Shown piece after piece: positions 56,023 through 64,000 of a DNA stretch of 64,000 nt. The stretch is from NCBI RefSeq assembly GCF_024362695.1, contig NC_065427.1:310001-374000 (forward strand). The letters run 5' to 3'. The DNA is from Pectinophora gossypiella. Its lineage: Eukaryota; Arthropoda; Insecta; Lepidoptera; Gelechiidae. Every line of letters begins with the position of its first letter. Within the stretch, counting starts at the first letter, position 1. A program made the translations under genes and the position numbers. The notes beneath the pieces are model-generated. The model was not told the origin of the DNA, ran no database searches, and saw only the letters and a program-made list of their open reading frames with translations.

Positions 56023-56141
56023 AACCTCCGCCCTACAGCTATATACTGTTATTAAGTAATCTATTATTTTTAGTATTTGTAATATACGAAATATAATTCG
56101 CCCATTGTCCTGTACATTCTAAGCAGTTTGTGTAATTTGCA

Positions 56142-56199
56142 AAAAAAACATTTCTTATGCGTAGATCTCGGGAGAGTCACGCATAAGAAATGTTTTTTT
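56142..56199. repeat. 21-bp perfect hairpin
   Basis: The left arm 56142-56162 (aaaaaaacatttcttatgcg and one more base) and right arm 56179-56199 are exact inverse complements with a 16-nt loop. It sits directly before the LINE remnant at 56197. Confidence 0.85.
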
Positions 56200-56365
56200 G
56201 AGGTAGGGGACGACCTTCAGGGACGACCCAAGACAGTGTGGGTGTATTGTGTGAAGAAGGATATGTGTGTGAAATGTGTGAGTACTGAGAATACGACTGG
56301 CAGAAATGGATGGAAGAGGAATACCAAGTTGTGCAGATCCCATATAATGATGATGATGATGCGTA
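56197..56365 (+). pseudogene. LINE ORF 3' end with (ATG)n tail
   Basis: The frame reads LQGRPKTVWVYCVKKDMCVK, then CVSTENTTGRNGWKRNTKLC. This corresponds to the C-terminal GRP...W.DCV..DM...GVS.E.T..R..WK pattern of a common LINE family. It is followed by gatgatgatgatgatg. It is severely 5'-truncated. Confidence 0.8.
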
Positions 56366-56475
56366 GATCACAGCACATATAATATTTTTTGCGAATTGCA
56401 TAGGATATATTGGAGGTGTACCATAATACCCACTCAACACCCGGGATAACACCTAACATGACTAATTTAAGAGCC

Positions 56476-56570
56476 ACGCTCTTGTCGGTGTAGCATTCTC
56501 CATGCTACTTTTTAGGGAAGTGGTTTAATAGGGCAGTGGTTTCCCTCTTGCCTTCCGGCCCCTTACTCGC
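56476..56570 (-). repeat. Dispersed repeat (cttgccttc family)
   Basis: cgctcttgtcggtgtagcat, then tctccatgctactttttagg, then gtttccctcttgccttccgg. It is the inverse of 29190-29310. Confidence 0.7.
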
Positions 56571-56658
56571 AGATAATTTGTGCTTCAATATCCCGTATTA
56601 AAATAGTTTGAAAATACATTGTTTTAAGTTTACGCGGTTATTATCATAATTAAAACAT

Positions 56659-56800
56659 ATAATAATGGGTTCTTACCGCGTTTAAAATAGGGATATGAGA
56701 CTCCCGATATTCATCCCGTGATCATGGCACTTGCAACAGTGTCGAAATATCGGGAGTCTCATATCCCTATTTAAAACGCGGTAAGAACCCGTTATTATGT
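56659..56800. mobile_element. Palindromic repeat with about 52-bp arms
   Basis: ataatgggttcttaccgcgt, then agggatatgagactcccgat on the left. atcgggagtctcatatccct, then acgcggtaagaacccgttat on the right. The loop (56712-56743, including atcatggcacttgcaacagt) is about 32 bp. Only a few mismatches occur, so the palindrome is young or conserved. Confidence 0.88.
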
Positions 56801-56864
56801 GTTTTACTTGGAAAATAAACTTATAAGTATTGAAAGTTAACTACTAAACGATCACCCATGACGT

Positions 56865-56960
56865 ACGCACTCGACTATATCTCAAATGGGGTAGTCAGAG
56901 GTACATCCATCGCAAGGCGACCTAAGCACCCACACCTCACCGAGCCTCAGCCTTCCAAGT
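56865..56960 (-). mobile_element. SINE-like repeat (gaggtacatc family)
   Basis: gcactcgactatatctcaaa, then gtagtcagaggtacatccat, then cacacctcaccgagcctcag. Confidence 0.7.
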
Positions 56961-57664
56961 CATTTAGCAACGTAAACACATCCAATAACTCATGAATTAT
57001 TATCAGGTCAGGTCGTATCAAATTGCTATCAATTATATCAAGACAATACCGGTCTTATTTCAGGATACATTTCTGACGATTAATTGCAAGTAAATGTCTG
57101 AAATAATTGAGTCCTCAGTTCGTATTTCACATTTATTTCAAAGTGAGGTATGAATGAGGCCTCATTATATTACTGTACTTGTGATTGTATGGCTGTTGAA
57201 ATCAGGAAGCGAGAGTGAATATGGGTCAGCGGAACTCTGGACACTGTATGAACTTGTTAACAGACCCTCACGTAAAGGTCACTCCACATTAAAGGTACGA
57301 AGGCCCTGTCCTGACGCGGAACTTACACGTATACAATATATCACTATTAGATAGACTACTTTAATATACTTAAGTATTTTAAAGCTTTACAGGTTTTAAA
57401 TGTGTTGTACCCGTGTGTTTAAGTATGCTTGTGGCTTGCATTAACATCTAAACCAATATCGATTAGTTTTGTTTATTTTTGTTGGATAGTTCGTAGCTGG
57501 ATGAGATGACATAATACCATAATAATAAACAATCAAGGGAAGCGAAAGTTGCCATAGAGAAAGCCAATCAGCTCGCGACACCAAACACTTCAGGACCCCG
57601 ATACCGACCCCGCCGGCGTGGTCGATGATTTCCCTCAATCAGCGCTTAGCGCAAATATTTTTCC

Positions 57665-57815
57665 TCTCAAACGACGCCCTGAGCCGAGGTTCGCGACCAA
57701 CTGGGCACCCTCAGGCCTGTTGTCTTAAACGTTGTACCGGGTAAGAGCCTTCAGCGCTCCCCATTTGTCCGGCCAAGTAGTTAATGCCATCTGCGGCAAA
57801 GCTACAATAAGTCAC
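57665..57815 (+). repeat. Dispersed repeat (ccctgagccgaggttcgcg family)
   Basis: acgccctgagccgaggttcg, then cagcgctccccatttgtccg, then gccatctgcggcaaagctac. It aligns with 48180-48305 but is longer in the middle. Confidence 0.7.
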
Positions 57816-57949
57816 GTCAAAAAAAAGTCCTACTGTGTGTCAAGACAGTAGGAAGTGGAATTCCGTGGTGCTGTCAACCTACAACTTAAACAAAACTTAA
57901 TAATATAACTGGATTGTTTAATGATTTTTGTTTTTATAGTACTTAGTTT

Positions 57950-58090
57950 ACTCGTGCGGCGTTGGCTTAATGACGATGTAACATAGAAAGAATTTCGCAT
58001 GGGCAGGAGGAAGACCCGTTGGTGTAATGGTTAAGACGCTCGTCCCGGCTTGACAGGAGCTGCGGGTTCAAGTCCCGTCCGAGTTAGATT
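57950..58090 (+). mobile_element. tRNA-like SINE with conserved leader
   Basis: Leader aatgacgatgtaacatagaa and atttcgcatgggcaggagga, then ttggtgtaatggttaagacg (A box) and gctgcgggttcaagtcccgt (intact T arm and B box), then a T run. The acceptor ends do not pair, so it is a SINE and not a tRNA gene. It matches 18540-18692. Confidence 0.65.
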
Positions 58091-58734
58091 TTTTTTCAAT
58101 TATTTTTTTTCTTTTGATGTTGGATTGTTTGTTAGTTTAACCCCACATCGACTACGTTCATGAGTTTATGCATGTATGGTATGTACGGATTTCGTACATC
58201 AGAGCTTTAATCAAAAATTCAACTATAACAACACATGACAACAACTTTATTGCATACAAAGGAAATACAGAAAAATGAATTAGTTAATGTCTTGAGGATG
58301 AGTTTCATTACTAAGTTCGTAGGACAGACAGCAAACACTGCCGGGAACATGTTCCCAAACAATAATAATTGCACCAACCAAGTGGAAACATATCACAAAG
58401 TGTGTACCTACACCCTCTACATATATCTACACCCACATGGTAGATCAAATTTATGAGTTATCTATAACTACGAAAACTTATACGACGTAATAATTAAGTT
58501 AGATGCCAAATAAAACTTAATTCTTCGGGCAACTGGACGTGGGCTGGGATCCCACCCCTATGTCGTTAATATCCCACCAGCTCATACGAAGCCATTCGCT
58601 TAATCATTTCTGATACGAACGGCTTAAGGTCTGGAATTCTCCGCCCGCGATATGCACAGTCTGGGTCTCTTTAACGCAAGAGTAACAAGCACGTTCTAGG
58701 TAGGTAAGTAAGCATTCCCGTCTTCGTCCACTTC

Positions 58735-58795
58735 GTCACTTACCACCAGGTTAGATTGTGGTCAAATGCTTGCCTATCTTCCATAAAAAAACTTC
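58735..58795. repeat. Interspersed repeat fragment (ccaccaggt family)
   Basis: cacttaccaccaggttagat, then gtggtcaaatgcttgcctat. It recurs at 6888-6945 and 17868-17925. Confidence 0.5.
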
Positions 58796-58799
58796 CCCC

Positions 58800-59930
58800 A
58801 CCCGCAGTTATTGCCCCCGTCCGCCGCGGCAATAGAGAGTTTGTATAAGTCAAGTTTAAATTAACATACACCCACTGCTGGTCACAGCAATCATTTCGGT
58901 CGAAAGGGATAGGAGCATACGAAACAAACTTATGGTAATTTATTAACTCAGCTGCGAGTTTTAGAAAATGTGCCATAAACAGTAATTACCAAAAGCTTAT
59001 CTTTTTGGTTCACACAATTCGCACACCATACAATTGCGATTGCCAACGCGCTGTTCATTACACAAACATTTGCGACCAAATCAGTTTCCGATAGTTAAAG
59101 GCAAGAAATAGCAGCAAATATTATTATGAGTCTAATGCTATAAACTACACATCTTATCAGAACGACATGAGTAGTTTCGGCCCATAGAACTGCGCTGCGC
59201 TATGCTGCCCCAGAAAGTGGCAACAAACGTCTGTCAGCTGAATAATTGAGTTCAAAGTGACGGTACCAGATCTTACTCATGTTCTCTTCTGCAACTTACT
59301 TATTATTCAGGAGGGAACGGAGGGAGGGAGAGGGACGAAGAGGTAGCTAGCTACAACAATTGAAGATTTCAACTCTGTAGGTACTGTACATTAATAATTT
59401 CCCTTCCTCTTGTTACTTCCAAATTGTTTAATTTTCCACTATCAAATGTGGCGCTGCCATTTTCTAGTTTTACGAGATGGCGCGTTATTTTAAAATTCAA
59501 ATTTTGAACTCGCTGTCCGCTGAGTTAAATAAAGTTTGTAATTTTTACTTTCTACGGAAATACGTGGTAACAGCTTGGAGATCCGCGGCGTTTCTCTCTT
59601 TTGGGTGACTAAAAGGAGTGAAAATCTTTTGTAATACGTACTTACTTATAAGTATGTATTCAAAGTCACATTCGTGAGAACAAAAAAATAATTGTAATTT
59701 AGTTAAATTACTTAGATAAGAATTTTCAGTACCTACCTAGGTACGAGTTTAGTTCACAATGTTATTTATGCGAAAGTCCTCAAATAATCTTTATCCAAAT
59801 AGCGAAACAAAATATGGTTGTAGGTGCTATGTGTGTTCTGTATCTGTAACATTAAGTACCGCTATTTCTCTGTGTAGCTCAAGTAACGTGGCGTAACAAA
59901 TCACAAGATTTTTCTAGTACATGAATAGCA
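58800..59930. other. Gene-free stretch
   Basis: No supported exon or recognised repeat. A (gga)-rich patch is at 59310-59340. Confidence 0.45.
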
Positions 59931-59934
59931 CTCA

Positions 59935-60215
59935 TCATCATCATCACCAGCCCTTTAACGTCCCCACTGCTGGGGCACGGGCCTTCCCTGTGGATGGATA
60001 GGGAGATCGGGCCTTAAACCATCACGCGGGCCCAGCGCGGATTGATGGATATTAACGACTGCTAATGCAGCCGGGACCAACGGCTTAACGTGCCTTCCGA
60101 AGCACGGAGGAGCTCGAGATGAAAACTTTTTTTTTTTTTTTTGTGGTCACCCATCCTATGACCGGCCTCGCAGACCGAGCGCGTTTACCCCTGCGCCACC
60201 GAGCTCCTCCACATG
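59935..60215 (-). mobile_element. tRNA-derived SINE, intact copy
   Basis: On the + strand it starts with the tail (atc)n accagccctttaacg and runs through tccccactgctggggcacgg, gggccttaaaccatcacgcg and gccgggaccaacggcttaac. After a T run it ends with the tRNA-like head gaccgagcgcgtttacccct then gcgccaccgag. Over 90 percent of the bases agree by eye with the split copy at 44816-45692. Confidence 0.88.
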
Positions 60216-60959
60216 AATAGCACTAATCTAGCTTAATCTAATCCCTGTACACTGCGGTAGGCATCAAACATTCACACAGGCAATCTCGGAGAGACGGTCG
60301 GGCGCCGAGCGGCCGTGTGGCACAACAACACACAACACAACTACAGCTTTGCTAGACGTCGCTTTGAGCGGGATAGGCCCGACTTTCAGCTTGAAATTAA
60401 ATATCTCGCGTAGACCAGACACCGTCCCGCTTTTTAGACATCTCCTGACTTAGTGAATTGTTTATATTAGAAGCTGCCAAAAGACCCTAACATAACATGG
60501 CTGATGTCGTGTTACGACAACGTACTCACGTGAGTAAGTACTAATCGAGGTCATGTTCCTTTCGGAAAATCGGGTAGTCAACCTGTGTGTGTCCACTGTC
60601 CTAACTAAATGATGGAAGATAGGATTATGTCCTTTATTGAGGACTGATCTTTTGAGAAACAAATTATACAAATACAAATTGATAAACTCCTTTTTTGAAG
60701 TCGGTTAAAAACCCCACTCATATTATTATTATCAGCCACATCTTCTCGTGTTGTGAAAGTTTAACACCGCCCACGTCATCGCACGAGCTATGTTAATTGC
60801 TAAACAATACTCTTGGCAAACTGTAAGTGAAATGTTGCGAGTGAGGTTTGTTAATTAAGTAGTTACCTGTCTGCTTTAAAGGTTTCGTGGTAAGATAAGT
60901 TAAATATTAGTAAATCCAGTTTTAGCGAGTCTGTTTATTCAAAATAGCAAATCAAAATT

Positions 60960-61790
60960 CTTTCGCATTGTACGCGCTGTCAAATATTTTTGCTTTATAT
61001 GGAATTATAATCACTATCGCGGCTTAGAGAAGGTCGTTTTTAGGGTTCCGTAGCCTAATGGCAAAAAACGGAACCGTCACGGATTCGTCAAGTCTGTCCG
61101 TCCGTCCGTCCGTGTCACAGCCACTTTTATCCGAAACTATAATAGCTATACTGTTGAAACTTAATAAATATGTGTATTCTGTGAACCGCATTAAGCATTA
61201 AGCAATAAATTTTGGGGGTCCATATATAGAACAGAAACTCAAAAAACAATTTTTCATCAAACCCATACGTGTGGGGTATCTATGGATAGGTCTTCCAAAA
61301 CGGTATTGAGGTTTCTAATATATTTTTTTTCTAAACTGAATAGTTTGCGCGAGAGACACTTCCAAAGTGGTAAAATGTGTGTCCCCCCCCCCCTGTAACT
61401 TCTAAAATAAGAGGAGGATAAAACTAAAAAATGTATGATGTAGATTAGCATGCAAACTACCAACGAAAATTGGTTTGAACCAGATCTAGTAAGTTTTTTT
61501 TTAATACATCATAAATCGTAAACCGTAATTTACTTTAATAGTTAAAACATCGAAAGTTACTACGAACTAAAAAAAAACTTTTATATTATGTTACTTGCTG
61601 TTACGGAACCCTTCATGGGCGAGTCCGACTCGCACTTGGCCGCTTTTTTATTTTCGGACATTGATGTATAATGTTGCTATAAGTACTTAGTATTTCTCGG
61701 ATACCATCCAGTGACATTACATGCCGAATTCTTGAATTTATCTGTTCTGCGTATAATAACTATGGATGCGGAAAGATATAATTAGATCTG
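60960..61790. repeat. Dispersed repeat (gtacgcgctgtca / ccatccagtgacat) split by a second repeat
   Basis: Left part 60960-61037 (tgtacgcgctgtcaaatatt) and right part 61670-61790 (cggataccatccagtgacat) are both found in the unit at 11205-11370. Between them lies the 61038-61650 element. Confidence 0.5.
61038..61650. mobile_element. gggttccgta...acggaaccc repeat (about 610 bp)
   Basis: It starts agggttccgtagcctaatgg and ends ttacggaacccttcatgggc, then gagtccgactcgcacttggc then cgc. Both ends contain the inverted gggttccgta / tacggaaccc. It includes a (gtcc)n run at 61096. It is a very common lepidopteran interspersed repeat type. No ORF. Confidence 0.7.
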
Positions 61791-61867
61791 TCATGAAAAT
61801 ATAGTTTTATATTTACTCGTCTACCTAATTATACAAACAAAAAAGACTATCATATTTTTCTTTTTCC

Positions 61868-62140
61868 AATTCAAATTCTAAAATATATTTATTCAGTAGG
61901 CAACATACTTAGTCACAATTTGATTCGTCATTTTTACATAACGAACGTCTCATCCGCCTAAAACTACTGCAGTTTCTCAAAACCAGTAACTAGGGAAAAG
62001 AAGCTGTAAGAAAAACCTAGGCACAGGACCCTAGTCGTTCCTTTAAAAAAAAAAACAAAATGTACAATTTAGAAATTTGGCTGCATAATATGAGTTCCCA
62101 GACAATTAATCCCATGCATTCACAACTTCTAAATAATTTC
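61868..62140 (-). mobile_element. Jockey-like LINE 3' end
   Basis: The + strand begins caattcaaattctaaaatat, then aacgaacgtctcatccgcct, then aaaactactgcagtttctca, then cctaggcacaggaccctagt, then aattaatcccatgcattcac. This is the inverse of the 3' UTR at 45130-45415, including the WD-stop end of the ORF. Hence it is another copy of the same LINE. Confidence 0.8.
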
Positions 62141-62149
62141 TTTAAAACA

Positions 62150-63080
62150 TAATTAAAACCTTGGTATATGTAATTATTTACTCTTTGTCTAGCTTTTTTT
62201 CTTTAATTAGCTACAAGATGAATCGATTTGGAATTTCTCACCAATATGATTGAGCATATAGGTGACTCGATGAAACTTATCGAACAACTAGCAAATATCG
62301 CGTTGAATTTGTCAAAGTAGCTGCTGAGGAAGCATTTCAAATGTTTAATTCAGTCGCGTCGCGACTCGGGGCATGTTTAATATTTATATTTAGTTGAAAA
62401 ATGTCGGCCATGATAAATATTTGGTAGGAGTGCAGGTGAGCACTCTCGCGATACGACACGACCGCGCGATACCACCACAGCGGCAGTAGGTGCAGTCGAC
62501 TCATTGTTTTATTTAAATACCTATTATTATTTATTAAGTACACCACTTCTGGCAAAAAAACAATGGAATACTTATACCAACAGGCTGAGGGTGCCCAGTT
62601 GGGCGCCGTTATTAGTAATGACCATGATACACACATGAAAAACGCGTGGCCGGCAAGACATCGGCTGAAGCCGCCTTGTATTTGCATCGCCAGTTTAACT
62701 ACCATCGTAAACCTTCTATCACTGTTTTTTTACGAGCCGGCGCGATTGCCAATATCGTAGGGAATAAATTCACTATCTAAGAATATTCCACTATGAAATA
62801 TTGCTGAGAAATCTGACAGATACACTCCTTGTATTCTGATGGGCATCCTCTTACTGATACATTCGCTAGTGTGCAGCATGAAATGATTAAATAACAACAT
62901 ATTACATTACATCACGCTATATCACCGAAGGGCTAGGCGGAGGAGTAAAGTATATAGCCAGCTATCATGAAATATAAAATAGGTAAGAACAATAAAAATA
63001 ACAACTCTTATGTTAAACTTTGTAGCAGTCCCTCCGCGCCTCATCCGTCGCCCAGTGTCCATGACATATAAATGAAAAAT
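62150..63080. other. Gene-free stretch
   Basis: The 122-codon minus ORF (62337-62705) and the 65-codon plus ORF (62563-62760) have no recognised domain. 62430-62500 is locally GC-rich. No splice-supported exon was found. Confidence 0.45.
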
Positions 63081-63084
63081 ATAA

Positions 63085-63290
63085 ATTATGCCAACAAATA
63101 TTATACTTTTAACTCTTGTCTGTCTGTCTATAACGCTTTCACGCTAAAACTACTAAGTAAATCGCTTTTGGTGAAATGAGACAGAGATATATTAGACCAG
63201 AGAGAAGATATGTTTTATGTTATTTAGGGGTGGAATAAAGCTTGCCGCACGCGATAACCGAAATACAGTCAGTCGTAGTCGCGGGCTGAT
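63085..63290 (+). mobile_element. Degenerate Helitron-like fragment
   Basis: ctcttgtctgtctgtctata, then acgctttcacgctaaaacta, then gccgcacgcgataaccgaaa, then gtcgcgggctgatcacagc. This resembles the body and hairpin end of 40269-40487, with the terminal CTAG lost. Confidence 0.5.
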
Positions 63291-63654
63291 CACAGCTGTG
63301 TCAGACACTAGTTACATCATTCAGGCATTTAGATCTTTGTCAAATAATTTCAGCAGCTTTCTTGTGCCATCTTTTAAAATAAAAGCTAGTTACAGTATGT
63401 ATGATAGTTAGTAGTATAATAAATACACTATTAAATATATATTGTGTTTAATATTATACTGTTATTTATTTATTTTTGATATAAGTAAGTATTTTACAGT
63501 TTTAACGACGATGTATATGAAAAGCATTTATGTGAAACGCTACCTACTTTCCCTTTGCTTTTATTAAAATCAAAATTCATTAATTTGGCCGTAAGTTCTT
63601 ACATCATAACATAGGATAAGCTTACTATGTATCTTTTGAGATATAATATAGTAG

Positions 63655-63730
63655 TGAGTAGTGAGCGGTGTAGTCAGAGGTACATCCAGCGCAAGATGAA
63701 CTAAGTACCCACACCTCACAGTACAATACT
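63655..63730 (-). mobile_element. SINE-like repeat (gaggtacatc family)
   Basis: gtgtagtcagaggtacatcc, then agcgcaagatgaactaagta, then cccacacctcac. It is truncated at the upstream side. Confidence 0.6.
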
Positions 63731-64000
63731 TTTGTATACTTAATAAGAGCGTAGTAGTATGAACATTGGATCGGAGTGTAATATGAAGCTAATTACTTGA
63801 GATTTAGTCGTGTAATTATCGAATGTATCACTTAAGTCCACCATCCCTCTAGTCCACAATCCATTTGTAAACTCATTCCACTTGGTTTAACGTATGTATG
63901 TATTCCTTATATCTTAATCACTACACTACTCGAACACTCGCGCTTACCTAACACGTAAGTAGGAAATCCCGTAGCATTAGTGCTACGGTCCTAGCCAGCT

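Noticed and set aside
57154..57354. 66-codon ORF beginning with a possible signal peptide
   Set aside because: It has a hydrophobic start and a possible donor at its end, but no homology, no partner exon and repeats on both sides; it is too weak to call.
62337..62760. Opposing ORFs of 122 and 65 codons
   Set aside because: There is no domain on either strand and no splice or repeat context to support them.

Overview
The window looks like lepidopteran (moth) nuclear DNA. It is AT-rich and almost entirely non-coding, carries one spliced insect-type gene, and is full of short interspersed repeats of kinds common in moths: tRNA-derived SINEs, non-LTR retrotransposon 3' ends with short tandem tails, Helitron ends (TC...CTAG) and palindromic MITEs. 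The species cannot be settled from sequence alone. I see no bacterial operon, rRNA, functional tRNA or CRISPR array.

Layout. 1-4470 is one uninterrupted array of a 123-bp satellite that continues past the left edge. It ends 4 bp from a hAT-type terminal-inverted-repeat element (4475-5145), which is followed by a frameshifted hAT transposase 3' end. From 5.5 to 34 kb I find no host exon. Notable there are a solo LTR that splits a 13-bp minisatellite (9.67-10.70 kb), an inverted-repeat transposon with many copies of a palindromic 12-mer (12.1-13.3 kb), several MITEs and hairpins, a Helitron with both ends (30.3-30.8 kb) and many SINE/LINE scraps.

The only host gene recognised is at 34257-37427 (+): six 3' exons of a two-Ig-domain cell-surface protein of the Beaten path (Beat) family, ending in a hydrophobic GPI-signal-like tail and followed by a polyadenylation signal at 37551. 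All visible splice junctions keep one reading frame of 304 codons. The exon(s) with the start codon and signal peptide lie further upstream and were not identified. Introns of this gene hold SINE and LINE debris, and two nearly identical 185-bp repeats flank its last exon.

From 38 to 64 kb there is again no convincing host exon. The clearest structures are a multi-level nest of insertions (44.4-45.7 kb: MITE, LINE, SINE, LINE), a 286-bp MITE at 49.6 kb, and a 3.9-kb element with perfect ~42-bp inverted ends, degenerate subterminal repeats and an antisense degraded LINE inside it (52.1-56.0 kb). I found no clearly new multi-gene system. The most unusual material is the higher-order organisation of the satellite and the two inverted-repeat elements with dense internal motif arrays.
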